Assembly (NCBI RefSeq): GCF_002261355.1
Contig: NZ_NEVU01000003.1
Coordinates: 744,001 to 808,000, forward strand
Length of the DNA: 64,000 nucleotides
DNA from: Bordetella genomosp. 12
GTDB taxonomy: Bacteria; Pseudomonadota; Gammaproteobacteria; Burkholderiales; Burkholderiaceae_B
Direction: 5' to 3'
Part shown: piece after piece, positions 51,743-61,109 of the stretch
Layout of the letters: each line of letters opens with the position of its first letter
Numbering within the stretch: the first letter of the stretch is position 1
Translations under genes and position numbers: made by a program
Notes under the pieces: model-generated
The model's database searches: none
What the model saw: only the letters and a program-made list of their open reading frames with translations
What the model was told of the DNA's origin: nothing

Positions 51743-53203
51743 ATGGAGCATTTCGACGAACTTCTGAGTCAATACTGGCCGCATCTGGTCCTAGCCATCA
51801 GCATCATCGCCGGCACCGTGGCCGCCGTCCATGCGGCCATGACCAAACAGGATGTTCGGGCCGCCATCGCCTGGGTGGGCGTAGCCATGTTCTCGCCCAT
51901 TTTCGGGGCGCTACTGTATTTCGTGGCCGGCATCAATCGCATCCGGCGCAGCATGGTTTCACAACAGCGCGACGAAGCCGCGCTGGCCAACGTGGATCTG
52001 CTCAGCGCCGCCACGCTCGGCGACGTGGTCCCGCACAGCGCGGCCCAGTTTGCTTCCCTGCGCACCTTGGGAGACCAACTGAGCTACTTCCAACTGCTGG
52101 GCGGCAACCACGTCCGGCCGCTGGACGGCGGGGATGAAACCTACCCGGCCATGCTGGCGGCGATCCGCCAGGCCCAGCACTGCATCGCCATGCAAAGCTA
52201 TATCTTCGACAACGACCCCATCGGCCGCGAAATCGCCGATGCCTTGATCGAAGCCCATGCGCGTGGCGTGCAAGTGCGCGTACTGATCGATGCCGTGGGC
52301 AGCCGCTACTCGCATCCGCCCATCGTGCGCAGGCTGGTCAAAGGCGGCGTGCCGACAGCCCGCTTCATGACCAATCCCCTTGGCGTGCTGCGCATGCCCT
52401 ACGCCAATCTGCGCAGCCACCGCAAAATCCTGGTGGCCGACGGCTGCTACGGCCTGACCGGCGGCATGAATGTCCGCGCCGCCTTCGTCTCGGCCCTGTC
52501 CGGCGCGCAGACCAATCGCGACACCCATTTCGAGCTGCGCGGCCCGGTGGTGGGCCAACTGATGTCCGTTTTCGCGCATGACTGGAACTTCACCACCCAT
52601 GAAACCCTGGCGGGCGAACCGTGGTTCTGCGCCAAGCTCACCGAGCCGGCCGGCACGGTGCCGGTGCGTTGCGTGGCCTCGGGCCCGGACCGCGCCCTGG
52701 GGAATAACCAGAACGTGCTGCTGGGCGCGCTGGCGGTAGCGCAACAGCACGTCCGTATTCAATCCCCGTATTTTCTGCCCGACCAGACCCTGATCGGCGC
52801 CCTGGCCACCGCAGCGCGCCGCGGAGTCGTGGTCGATATCGTCATCCCCGACAAGAACAACCTGCGCCTGGTCGACTACGCCATGCAGGCACAACTCGAC
52901 CAGGTGGTGCGCACGGGCTGCCGCGTCTGGCGCGCGGGCGGCGCCTTCGACCACTCCAAGCTGATGACGGTCGACGGCGTCTGGTCATACGTAGGGTCGT
53001 CCAACCTCGACCCGCGCAGCCTGCGTCTGAACTTCGAACTGGATACCGAAATCTACGACGCCGAACTGGCGCGGTGGGTGGCGGCCCGCATCGATACCCG
53101 CGTGGCCGAAGGCCAGCGCGTGACGCTGCAATCGCTGTACGAGCGCCCCTTTGCCACCCGGCTGCGCAACAAACTCATCTGGCTGGCCACGCCCTACCTC
53201 TAG
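51743..53203 (+). CDS. cls: Cardiolipin synthase (phospholipase D family)
   Basis: A 486-residue membrane enzyme that condenses phosphatidylglycerol molecules. Two N-terminal TM helices (LVLAISIIAGTVAAVHAAMT; GVAMFSPIFGALLYFVAGIN), then two HKD motifs: SHRKILVADGCYGLTGGMN near residue 225 and DHSKLMTVDGVWSYVGSSN near 405. Length and order match ClsA. The start has GGAAGG upstream. Confidence 0.94.
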   Translation: MEHFDELLSQYWPHLVLAISIIAGTVAAVHAAMTKQDVRAAIAWVGVAMFSPIFGALLYFVAGINRIRRSMVSQQRDEAALANVDLLSAATLGDVVPHSAAQFASLRTLGDQLSYFQLLGGNHVRPLDGGDETYPAMLAAIRQAQHCIAMQSYIFDNDPIGREIADALIEAHARGVQVRVLIDAVGSRYSHPPIVRRLVKGGVPTARFMTNPLGVLRMPYANLRSHRKILVADGCYGLTGGMNVRAAFVSALSGAQTNRDTHFELRGPVVGQLMSVFAHDWNFTTHETLAGEPWFCAKLTEPAGTVPVRCVASGPDRALGNNQNVLLGALAVAQQHVRIQSPYFLPDQTLIGALATAARRGVVVDIVIPDKNNLRLVDYAMQAQLDQVVRTGCRVWRAGGAFDHSKLMTVDGVWSYVGSSNLDPRSLRLNFELDTEIYDAELARWVAARIDTRVAEGQRVTLQSLYERPFATRLRNKLIWLATPYL

Positions 53204-53213
53204 CCCTGTTTCT

Positions 53214-53244
53214 GGCGAGCAAAGCCATGCAGGCTTTGCTCGCC
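53214..53244. terminator. Long inverted repeat between convergent genes
   Basis: GGCGAGCAAAGCC-ATGCA-GGCTTTGCTCGCC, two perfect 13-base arms. It lies between the cls stop and the O-methyltransferase stop. No T-run follows, so it may block read-through as structure rather than as a classic terminator. Confidence 0.5.
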
Positions 53245-53276
53245 ATTGCCGTGTCCGGCCGCGTCATCGCGCGCAC

Positions 53277-53894
53277 TCAGTCGGCTTGATAGCGGCTGAC
53301 CTCGATGCCCGTACCCACGGGCAGCAAGACGCTGCGCATGCCCGGCTTGGCGCGCACCGCCTTGGCGTACGCTTTCACGCCCTCGGTGTCCGGCCGGAGC
53401 ATGTTATCGGCCACGATGATCGCTCCCGGACTCAACTTGGGATAGAAGGCTTCCAGGCAAGGCGCGTACATGTCCTTCCAAAGATCCACGAACACGAAGT
53501 CAAACTTGCCCGGCAGGGCCGCGATCAGCGCCAGCGCGTCGCCAATCTGGAAATCCACGTAGTCGGCCAGACCGGCCTTGGCCGCCATGTCGCGGGCGTA
53601 GTGCGATTTATAGGCATGCAACTCGGTGGTGATGACGCGTCCGCCCGTGGCGCGTGCCGCTTCGGCCAGCCAGATGCCGGAATAGCCGAACGAGGTGCCC
53701 AGCTCCAGCACCCGCGGCTCGTGCAGGCTCTTGACCAGGATGTTCAACAGTTGGCCAGTCTCGGGGCCGATGGCCCGCATGCGCTGATCCTGGCCGCCAT
53801 CGCGCCCGCCCGGCGGCTCGACGCGCGGAGCCGCCCGCTCCTCATCCATGCGTGTCTCATACTGCTGCAAAACCTGCGTAATCCTGGCATCCAT
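53277..53894 (-). CDS. O-methyltransferase (COMT-like, SAM dependent)
   Basis: A 205-residue class I methyltransferase starting MDARITQVLQQYETRMDEER. SAM motif RVLELGTSFGYSGIWLAEAA, then VITTELHAYKSHYARDMAAK, FDFVFVDLWKDMYAPCLEAF and IIVADNMLRPDTEGVKAYAK. The catechol-type metal residues (Asp in FVDL and DN) are present. Substrate unknown. The start at 53894 replaces a longer open frame reaching into the next gene's promoter. Confidence 0.9.
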   Translation of the reverse strand: MDARITQVLQQYETRMDEERAAPRVEPPGGRDGGQDQRMRAIGPETGQLLNILVKSLHEPRVLELGTSFGYSGIWLAEAARATGGRVITTELHAYKSHYARDMAAKAGLADYVDFQIGDALALIAALPGKFDFVFVDLWKDMYAPCLEAFYPKLSPGAIIVADNMLRPDTEGVKAYAKAVRAKPGMRSVLLPVGTGIEVSRYQAD

Positions 53895-54084
53895 ATCGCA
53901 CCACCTCCGAAGACTAGACCCGCCTATCTGACCACGATCCGGACGGGTTCGCCCAGCCAGCCGGGAAATATTTGTAATATGCGCGGGCTGTGACGACGAT
54001 CCTGCCGCCCGGCGTCCTGCCCGGGCTGCTTCGTGCCCCCTCCCCCTCCGCCAGGCAGCCACCCTGTACGCTATTGTCCCTTCC

Positions 54085-55266
54085 ATGATGACTTTGATCT
54101 CGACGCGCCATTGGTACCTCATCCACAAGTGGTCCAGCCTCGTCTGCACGGTGTTCCTGTTACTGCTGTGCGTGACGGGCCTGCCGCTGATCTTCAAGGA
54201 TGAAATCGAGGATCTGGTCAGCAATCAGGCACCGTATGCCGAAGCGGCTGCCGATGCGCCCCGCATCAGCTTGGACGTCCTGGCCGACGCGGCCCGCGCG
54301 CGCTATCCCGGCCAGATCATCACGTCCATGCTGATCGATGACGACGAACCGCAGATCATCGTCTACATGACCCAATCGTGGGACACCTTCATCGGCGGCG
54401 GCTCGAAGAACCACTCCCTCCGCTTCGATGCCCACACCGGGGCGGTGCTGCATGACTCGACCGCGCCGCCCGAAACCGGGGCGGCCTTCATGAAAGTCGT
54501 TCGCGATCTGCATACCGATCTCTTCGTCCACCTGCCCGGCGCTCTTTTTCTGGCAGCCATGGGTCTGCTCTTTGTCGTGGCCATCGTGTCGGGCGTCGTG
54601 CTCTACGGCCCTTTCATGCGCAAACTCGATTTCGGCACGGTGCGCAAGGATCGGTCGCGGCGGCTGCGCTGGCTAGATCTGCACAATCTGTTGGGCATTG
54701 TGCTGACCGTCTGGATGACCGTGGTGGGCGCCACGGGCATCATGAACGAACTGTCCACGCCCTTGTTCCAGTACTGGAATCGCACCGAAGTCCAGGCTAT
54801 GCTGGTGCCGTACAAGAACCAGCCTGCCCCTGCCCAGGAGCGCTGGCACTCGCCGCAAGCGGCCTTCACGACGACCGTGCAGGCCATGCCCGGGATGACC
54901 GTCATGCTGCTCTTTCCCCCCGGCAACCCTTTCGGCAGCCCCTATCACTACCTGGCCTGGGCCAAAGGCGAGACGCCGCTGACCTCGCGGCTCTTCACCC
55001 CCGTGCTCATTGACGCCAGCACGGGACAGATCACCGACAAGGTGAAAATGCCGCTCTATCTACGCCTGCTGGAAGTCTCGCGCCCTCTGCATTTCGGTGA
55101 TTACGGCGGTATGCCGCTGAAAATCCTCTGGGTGCTGCTGGACCTGGCCACGATCGTTGTACTGTGCAGCGGCCTGTACCTTTGGATCAAACGGCGCGAG
55201 GGCCAACAGCGCCACCGCCACAGCCTCGCCCAGCGGGACGAGGCGCCCGGCCATACCGCCGACTAG
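54085..55266 (+). CDS. PepSY-associated TM helix protein (iron-linked)
   Basis: A 393-residue membrane protein. Starts with tandem ATGs, RHWYLIHKWSSLVCTVFLLL as first TM with its conserved His pair, a PepSY-like periplasmic domain, then HLPGALFLAAMGLLFVVAIV, LDLHNLLGIVLTVWMTVVGA and a C-terminal TM anchor. Family members are commonly siderophore-linked ferric reductases (FpvG/FoxB type). It is directly upstream of the FecI/FecR/receptor genes with a Fur-like box between. Confidence 0.88.
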   Translation: MMTLISTRHWYLIHKWSSLVCTVFLLLLCVTGLPLIFKDEIEDLVSNQAPYAEAAADAPRISLDVLADAARARYPGQIITSMLIDDDEPQIIVYMTQSWDTFIGGGSKNHSLRFDAHTGAVLHDSTAPPETGAAFMKVVRDLHTDLFVHLPGALFLAAMGLLFVVAIVSGVVLYGPFMRKLDFGTVRKDRSRRLRWLDLHNLLGIVLTVWMTVVGATGIMNELSTPLFQYWNRTEVQAMLVPYKNQPAPAQERWHSPQAAFTTTVQAMPGMTVMLLFPPGNPFGSPYHYLAWAKGETPLTSRLFTPVLIDASTGQITDKVKMPLYLRLLEVSRPLHFGDYGGMPLKILWVLLDLATIVVLCSGLYLWIKRREGQQRHRHSLAQRDEAPGHTAD

Positions 55267-55348
55267 GCGGACCCGGCGGAATGCAGCGCGTATGCCACGG
55301 TTCTGGATAATGCGGATTGCCCGTCATGTCGCACAAATGTTAAAAAGG

Positions 55349-55369
55349 CAATGATAATTATTACCATTA
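55349..55369. promoter_or_regulatory. Fur-box-like site
   Basis: CAATGATAATTATTACCATTA closely follows the Fur consensus (two ATGATAAT-type hexamer repeats around a central base, one mismatch on the right). It lies about 70 bp upstream of the FecI-type sigma start, matching iron repression of such operons. Confidence 0.75.
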
Positions 55370-55438
55370 GTACGTCCGGCGCAGCGTTTGCGCCGGCTTG
55401 CTAAGGCACTTCAGCTCCTTTTTGTGCAGAACGCTTCC

Positions 55439-55951
55439 ATGGCGCCTCAGGCCCAACCCGCCACTTCCTCCGTGGCCGCCCTCTATAAAGACCACGCGGG
55501 ATGGCTGGCCAACTGGCTGCACCGCCAGTTGGGCAATGGCGCGGACGCCGATGATCTCAGCCATGATGTCTTCACCCGCCTGCTGGCGCGTCCGCGGCCG
55601 GTGCCCACCGATCAGCCGCGCGCCTACCTGAGCAGCATCGCCCGCGGCCTGGTCATCGATCATTGGCGGCGGCGCGAGTTGCATCGTGCGTGGATCGACA
55701 CCCTGGCTCACGCGCCCACGGACCATGAGCCCTCCGCGGAAACGCATGCGCTGATGTTCGAAACCCTGGTTCTCATCGACCGCGCGCTCGACGGCCTGAA
55801 AGCTCCCGTACGCGCAGCCTTTGTCCTCGTACAGCTCGAGGGGCTGACTTGCGCCCAGGCCGCGCAAGAACTGGACTTGTCTCTGGCCACGATCGAGCGC
55901 CACGTCGCGCGCGCTCTGCGGCACTGCTACAGCACCTGGTTCTCGGCATGA
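55439..55951 (+). CDS. FecI-like ECF sigma factor
   Basis: A 170-residue sigma factor from the ATG at 55439 (MAPQAQPATSSVAALYKDHA). Region 2: GADADDLSHDVFTRLLARPR, then PRAYLSSIARGLVIDHWRRR; region 4: LEGLTCAQAAQELDLSLATI, then ERHVARALRHCYSTWFSA. This is the FecI group that turns on the adjacent TonB receptor when ligand binds. A TTG-started longer frame exists. It is coupled to fecR by a 4-bp overlap. Confidence 0.9.
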   Translation: MAPQAQPATSSVAALYKDHAGWLANWLHRQLGNGADADDLSHDVFTRLLARPRPVPTDQPRAYLSSIARGLVIDHWRRRELHRAWIDTLAHAPTDHEPSAETHALMFETLVLIDRALDGLKAPVRAAFVLVQLEGLTCAQAAQELDLSLATIERHVARALRHCYSTWFSA

Positions 55952-56955
55952 GCGTGGCCCGGCCTGCCCTGCCCGAGGCGGTGATCGATGCAGCGATTCA
56001 TTGGGCCGTCAAAATCCGCTGCAATCCGCCCACGCCCGCCACCCAGGCCGCCTTCGACGCCTGGATGGCGCGCGATGCCACGCATCCGCTGGCCTGGGCG
56101 CGGGTGCAATCCATGGTCAGTGCGATGGCGGGCGTGCGCTCGCCGCTGGCGGTGGATACGCTGCGCAACGCCCAGGAGCAACGCGCCGCCCAGGGTCTTA
56201 AGCGACGCGCAGCGCTGCGCAAGATGGCGACTTTGGGCATCCTGGCGCCGGCGACTTTCTGGCTCGGGCGGCAATACGCCCCCTGGCAACGCCTGCAGGC
56301 CGATTACAGCACCCGCACAGGCCAGCGGCAGCACTTGCGCCTGCCCGATGGCACCCAGGTGGATCTGAATTCCGATACCGCCATCGCCTTCCAGCAATTG
56401 CCTGAGCGACGCCTGGTCACGCTGCTGCGCGGCGAGATCTACGTTCAGACCGGCAAAGATCCGGCGCTGACGCGCGAGCGGCCTTTCTTTGTTGCCACGC
56501 CGCAAGGCATGCTCGAAGCGCTGGGCACCCGCTTCACCGTCCGGCTCGAGGACGACACCTGTCGCCTGGCGGTGATGGAGGGGGCCGTACGCCTGTCGCC
56601 CGTCCAGGGCGCCGCCCTGGTGCTGCAGTCCGGGCAAAGCGGCTGGCTCTCGCGCAGCGCCAGCGGGCGCTCGGCGCCGGCGGCCATGGACGCCAAAGCC
56701 TGGACCGACGGTGTCATCAGCGGCCGCGACATGCGCTTGGACGACGTGCTGGCCGAAATCGCCCGCTACCGCCACGGCCGTATCGTCTGCGACCCGGACA
56801 TCGCAGCGCGCCCGATATCCGGCACGCTTCAGGTCGAGGACACGGACGCGCTGCTGCGCTTCCTGGCGCGCACGCATGCCTTGAAGCTGACGTATTTCAC
56901 GCCGCTATGGGTGCACGTCGCAGCCGCCGACGAACCGCCGCCGGGCGCATCCTGA
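55948..56955 (+). CDS. FecR-like anti-sigma factor
   Basis: A 335-residue FecR family protein. N-terminal DUF4880 domain (AIHWAVKIRCNPPTPATQAA, then FDAWMARDATHPLAWARV), one hydrophobic anchor near residue 95 (MATLGILAPATFWLG), the periplasmic FecR domain (LPDGTQVDLNSDTAIAFQQL) and an STN-like end. It transmits the receptor signal to the sigma factor. Operon order sigma / FecR / receptor is standard. Confidence 0.91.
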   Translation: MSVARPALPEAVIDAAIHWAVKIRCNPPTPATQAAFDAWMARDATHPLAWARVQSMVSAMAGVRSPLAVDTLRNAQEQRAAQGLKRRAALRKMATLGILAPATFWLGRQYAPWQRLQADYSTRTGQRQHLRLPDGTQVDLNSDTAIAFQQLPERRLVTLLRGEIYVQTGKDPALTRERPFFVATPQGMLEALGTRFTVRLEDDTCRLAVMEGAVRLSPVQGAALVLQSGQSGWLSRSASGRSAPAAMDAKAWTDGVISGRDMRLDDVLAEIARYRHGRIVCDPDIAARPISGTLQVEDTDALLRFLARTHALKLTYFTPLWVHVAAADEPPPGAS

Positions 56956-56974
56956 CTGTTACACATTCGTTGAG

Positions 56975-56994
56975 CGAAAACTGAGGGGTTTTCG
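56975..56994 (+). other. Hairpin CGAAAAC-TGAGGG-GTTTTCG
   Basis: Perfect 7-base arms around 6 bases in the 88-bp gap between the FecR and receptor genes. It is followed by a T-rich ATTCTGTTTCGG. It may be an attenuator lowering receptor expression from the fecIR transcript, or the receptor's own FecI-type promoter region. Confidence 0.45.
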
Positions 56995-57043
56995 ATTCTG
57001 TTTCGGTCTAGGGGAATACGACTCACCCATCCCCCTTCGAATC

Positions 57044-59458
57044 ATGATGCGATTTTTCTCCGGTGCCTTCTCCCGTCCGTGTCCCGGCCGCCTGCCACGA
57101 CTGACCCTGGCTGTGAGCCTGGCGCTTGGCGCCACGGCGACGCTGCCCTCTCAAGCGCTGGCGCAGGCCGCCAGCGCCACGCGAGCGGGCTATGTCATCC
57201 CGCCCGGACCGTTGGCGCGCGCCCTCGATACCTACGCGCGGCTCGAGCACATCACCATCACCTATGACGCCACCCTGATCGGATCGCTGCAATCGCCCGG
57301 TCTAAAGGGCCGCCCTGCGGTGGCCGAAGGCCTGAACCAACTGCTCGCCGGCACGGGCCTGGCCGCCATCGCGCAGCCCGACGGCGGCTATACCTTGAAA
57401 TCGGCGCCGGCCGGCACGGTGGCCGAACTGCCGGTGGTCAGTGTGACGGCTGGCGCTGCCAGCGGCGAGGTGACACCCTATGCGGGCGGCCAGGTGAATA
57501 CGAGCGCAGCGCTCGGGCTGCTGGGCGGCACCACCATCATGAACGCGCCCTTCAATGTGACCAGCTTCTCCAGCCAGCTGATCGCCGACCAGCAGGCGCG
57601 TACCGTCGGAGCCGTCGTCGAAAACGACCCCTCGGTCCGGCTGGTGAGCCCGCCCGGGAGCATGTACCAGGACTTCACGATCCGTGGGTTCTACCAGGAT
57701 GCCATTTCCGTCAATGGGCTATATGGGCTGTCGTTCGGCGACGCCATTCCGGCCGAGATCGCCGACCGCATCGAAGTCATCAAAGGCCCCACGGCACTGA
57801 TCGGCGGCATGCCGCCCAGCGGTGCGGTCGGCGGGTTGATCAACGTCCAGACCAAACGCGCGGGCGACCAGCCCCTGAACCGCGTGACGCTGGACTACAC
57901 CTCGGACGGACAGGTCGGCACGCAGGTCGATCTCAGCCGCCGCTTCGGCGACCAGAACGAATTCGGCATCCGCTTTAACGGCGTGTACCGCGATGGCGAT
58001 ACTTCGCTGGACCACAACGCCAGCCGGTTGGCCTTGGGCGCCCTCGGCCTGGACTACCGCGGTTCGCGTCTGCGCGCCTCGCTCGATGTCGTGTCGCAGC
58101 GTAGCGCCATCGACGGCTTCCCGCGTTACGTCGGGTTCTCCGGCACCGGCGAAGTGCCCGCCGCCCCCCGGGCGGAGGTCAACCCTTTCGCCGGTTCGCG
58201 CTATGACGTCAACACCACGACCGTCATGGGCCGCGCCGAGTATGACCTGAACGACAACTGGATGGCCTATCTGGCGGGCGGCAAAGGCCGCAACCGCTCG
58301 ACCTTCCTGGGCATCAACGCCATCGGTAAGGTCAACGACGCGGGCAACTTTACCGCCGCCGTGGGCAATGGCCGCTACTCCAAGGACGGCGAGGTCGGCC
58401 AGGCCGGTCTGCGCGGGAAATTCCTGACAGGCCCGGTCTCGCACCAGATTTCTTTCGCGGTCGATCAAGTGCGCACCAAGGGGGGGTCGAACTACGTCAA
58501 CGGCCCATCGGTGACGTCGAACATCTACGACCCTGTCTCCGTGAACATCGTCGACAACATCCCGAGCGATGCCTATACGATCTCGCGCACCACGCTGCAG
58601 GGTCTGTCCTTGGCGGATACGCTGGGCTTCCTGGATGATCGCGTCCTGCTGACCGTGGGCGGGCGCAAGCAATGGATCAAAACCGAGAGTTTCAACAAAG
58701 CCGGCGACCGCACCGCCAAGTATGACGACGACGCGCTCACGCCCATGCTGGGCATTCTGGTCAAGCCATGGAGCAACGTCTCGCTGTATGCCAACTACAT
58801 CGAGGGCCTGACGGCCGGCTCGACCGTGACCGACACGCTATCGAGCAGTTACGGCCAGACGTTTGCGCCCTACAAGAGCAAGCAATATGAAACCGGCGTC
58901 AAATGGGACATGGGCAGCTTCACCAACACCCTGAGCCTGTTCCAGATCGAAAAACCCAGTCTCATCAAGAACCCGACGACCACGGCCTACAGCGCAGACG
59001 GCAAACAACGTAATCGCGGCGTGGAGTGGAATGGCTTCGGCGCGATCACCGACGGCGTGCGCCTGCTGGCCGGCGCCTCCTACACCCGCGCCGTCGTGGT
59101 GCGCAGCGCAGGAGATGTCTATAACGGCAAGCAGGCCTTCGGGGTTCCCAAGTGGCTGGCCAATGTCGGCGTCGAATGGGATCTGCCCTGGATTGCGGGC
59201 GCCTCGCTCAACGCGCGGGCGATCTATACCGGCGGCCTCGCCATCGATTCGGCCAACACCCAGACCATCCCGAGCTGGATCCGCTACGACGCCGGCGCGC
59301 GCTACGCCACCAACATCTCCGGCAAACCGGTGACTTTCCGGCTCAATGTGCAGAACCTGTTCAACCACGGATACTGGATCGGACAGACCTATCTCGGCGG
59401 CTACGTCATCAAGGGTGCGCCACGCAGCGTCATGCTTTCCGCGTCGATCGACTTTTGA
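57044..59458 (+). CDS. TonB-dependent siderophore/heme receptor with STN signalling domain
   Basis: An 804-residue receptor. Signal peptide (LTLAVSLALGATATLPSQAL, ending AQA), then the STN domain (about residues 45-125; IPPGPLARALDTYARLEHIT, then LLAGTGLAAIAQPDGGYTLK) that contacts FecR, the plug (EIADRIEVIKGPTALIGGMP) and a barrel ending SASIDF with terminal Phe. The plug wording GSMYQDFTIRGFYQDAISVN fits ferric siderophore receptors. Tandem ATGs at the start. Energised by TonB; iron-regulated through the upstream Fur box and sigma factor. Confidence 0.93.
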   Translation: MMRFFSGAFSRPCPGRLPRLTLAVSLALGATATLPSQALAQAASATRAGYVIPPGPLARALDTYARLEHITITYDATLIGSLQSPGLKGRPAVAEGLNQLLAGTGLAAIAQPDGGYTLKSAPAGTVAELPVVSVTAGAASGEVTPYAGGQVNTSAALGLLGGTTIMNAPFNVTSFSSQLIADQQARTVGAVVENDPSVRLVSPPGSMYQDFTIRGFYQDAISVNGLYGLSFGDAIPAEIADRIEVIKGPTALIGGMPPSGAVGGLINVQTKRAGDQPLNRVTLDYTSDGQVGTQVDLSRRFGDQNEFGIRFNGVYRDGDTSLDHNASRLALGALGLDYRGSRLRASLDVVSQRSAIDGFPRYVGFSGTGEVPAAPRAEVNPFAGSRYDVNTTTVMGRAEYDLNDNWMAYLAGGKGRNRSTFLGINAIGKVNDAGNFTAAVGNGRYSKDGEVGQAGLRGKFLTGPVSHQISFAVDQVRTKGGSNYVNGPSVTSNIYDPVSVNIVDNIPSDAYTISRTTLQGLSLADTLGFLDDRVLLTVGGRKQWIKTESFNKAGDRTAKYDDDALTPMLGILVKPWSNVSLYANYIEGLTAGSTVTDTLSSSYGQTFAPYKSKQYETGVKWDMGSFTNTLSLFQIEKPSLIKNPTTTAYSADGKQRNRGVEWNGFGAITDGVRLLAGASYTRAVVVRSAGDVYNGKQAFGVPKWLANVGVEWDLPWIAGASLNARAIYTGGLAIDSANTQTIPSWIRYDAGARYATNISGKPVTFRLNVQNLFNHGYWIGQTYLGGYVIKGAPRSVMLSASIDF

Positions 59459-59748
59459 GTGTGCGCCCCTGCGGTCCGAACACCGAGGCCGCAGCGCGCG
59501 GAATAAAAACGGCGGGGGAGATTCGCCCTTCCCTGCCGCTCAAGACAGGCACTCGGCAAAGGCCGACGACAGCAAGCATTGCGTTTGGCCAGCATCGTCC
59601 GGGGCCCTGAACATGGCCGCGGCCGGTGTCTCAGCGGCGAGCGCAAACGCACAAGCGCCCCGCACGCTGGCGCACTCGCCAGGCCACGGGGGGCTTGATT
59701 TTCTGCCCGGCCGGGTCGCACCCTCAGGGCCGGCCCGGACCGGTCATG

Positions 59749-61068
59749 CTATCGATTGACCAGCTTTTTGGGCAACGTCAGCGTCAACGCTGCGCCGACC
59801 AGGGCGATGGTGGCGATGAAAATCACGCCATTGTCGGTGCTGCCGGTCACATCCTTGACCACACCCACCACGTAAGGGCTCACAAAGCCGCCCAACCCGC
59901 CGAAGCAATTGATCATGGCCACGCCAGCGGCCATCCCCACGCCGGACAAAAACAGCCCCGGGATGGTAAAGAGCATCGAGGTCGTGCTGTAAGCGCCCAC
60001 GGCGGCGATGGTCAGCGACAGCAGCGCCATGCCCATCGAGTCATGGAAGACGACGCTGCCTATCAGGCCGATGCACACGCAGCTGAAGGGACCGACCAGG
60101 TGCCAGCGGCGCTCGCGCATACGGTCGGAACTGCGGCCAATCAGGTACATGACGATGAAGGCCGCGGTAAACGGCACGGCGGTGTACAAGCCGACGTGCA
60201 TCACGTCACCGACGTTGAGCTGTTGGACCAGCGTCGGCAGCCAGAAAGACACGCCGTAAGAGCAGATCGCCGAGCAGAAGCAGATCATGGTCATCTTCCA
60301 CACGCGGCGGTCTTTGAGCGTAGCGGCCAGCGAACCGGTGGACTTGTCGTGCTGCGTGAGGGCTTTTTCGGCCTGGAGCTCATCCTGCACCAGCTTGCGC
60401 TCCGCGTCCGACAGCCAGCCCGCCTTGGCCGGATTGTCTGCCAGGAACTTCAGGCACAGCAACCCCAGGATGAGCGAGGGCACGGCCTCGATGAGGAACA
60501 TCCATTGCCAGCCGGACAGGGCGTGCGCGCCATGGCCGAACTCGATGATGGCCCCGGACAGCGGCGCGCCGATCATGCCCGACAACGGCACGGCACCCAC
60601 GAAAAGCGCCACCATCTTCGCGCGCTTGTTGGCCGGAAACCAATAGGTCAGATAGAGAATGACGCCAGGGTAAAAGCCGGCTTCGGCCGCACCCAGCAGA
60701 AAGCGCAGCACATAGAACTGCGTGGGCGTTTCCACGAAGGCAAACGCCGCCGAGATAAAGCCCCACAGGATCATGATGCGCGAGATGGTTTTTTTGGCGC
60801 CGATGCGCATCATCAGGAGATTGCTCGGCACCTCGAAAATCAGATAGCCGATGAAGAACAGCCCGGCGCCCAGCCCGTAGATGGCATCGCTGAACCCCAG
60901 CTCATTGAGCATATGGAGCTTGGCAAAGCCGATATTGATGCGGTCAAGATAGGCCGCCACATAGCACAGCATCAGAAACGGCATGATGTGCAACGCGATC
61001 TTGCGATAGACGGCGTGGCGGTCGAGAGGGTTGTCCGCCGGTGTGGGCGGGTTCAGAATTGCTTGCAC
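59749..61068 (-). CDS. MFS transporter, anion:cation symporter family
   Basis: A 439-residue transporter with 12 predicted TM helices. N-terminal ALHIMPFLMLCYVAAYLDRI, NIGFAKLHM, LIFEVPSNLLMMRIGAKKTI and RFLLGAAEAGFYPGVILYLT are typical of the ACS (phthalate/glucarate/tartrate) family. The start is a GTG preceded by AAGGGGAAAACC. Last gene of the dehydratase / DUF4392 / RidA operon, so probably imports that pathway's substrate. Confidence 0.92.
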   Translation of the reverse strand: MQAILNPPTPADNPLDRHAVYRKIALHIMPFLMLCYVAAYLDRINIGFAKLHMLNELGFSDAIYGLGAGLFFIGYLIFEVPSNLLMMRIGAKKTISRIMILWGFISAAFAFVETPTQFYVLRFLLGAAEAGFYPGVILYLTYWFPANKRAKMVALFVGAVPLSGMIGAPLSGAIIEFGHGAHALSGWQWMFLIEAVPSLILGLLCLKFLADNPAKAGWLSDAERKLVQDELQAEKALTQHDKSTGSLAATLKDRRVWKMTMICFCSAICSYGVSFWLPTLVQQLNVGDVMHVGLYTAVPFTAAFIVMYLIGRSSDRMRERRWHLVGPFSCVCIGLIGSVVFHDSMGMALLSLTIAAVGAYSTTSMLFTIPGLFLSGVGMAAGVAMINCFGGLGGFVSPYVVGVVKDVTGSTDNGVIFIATIALVGAALTLTLPKKLVNR

Positions 61069-61109
61069 GGTTTTCCCCTTGCTATGTCAGGCGTGAAGTC
61101 CGCCTGGTC

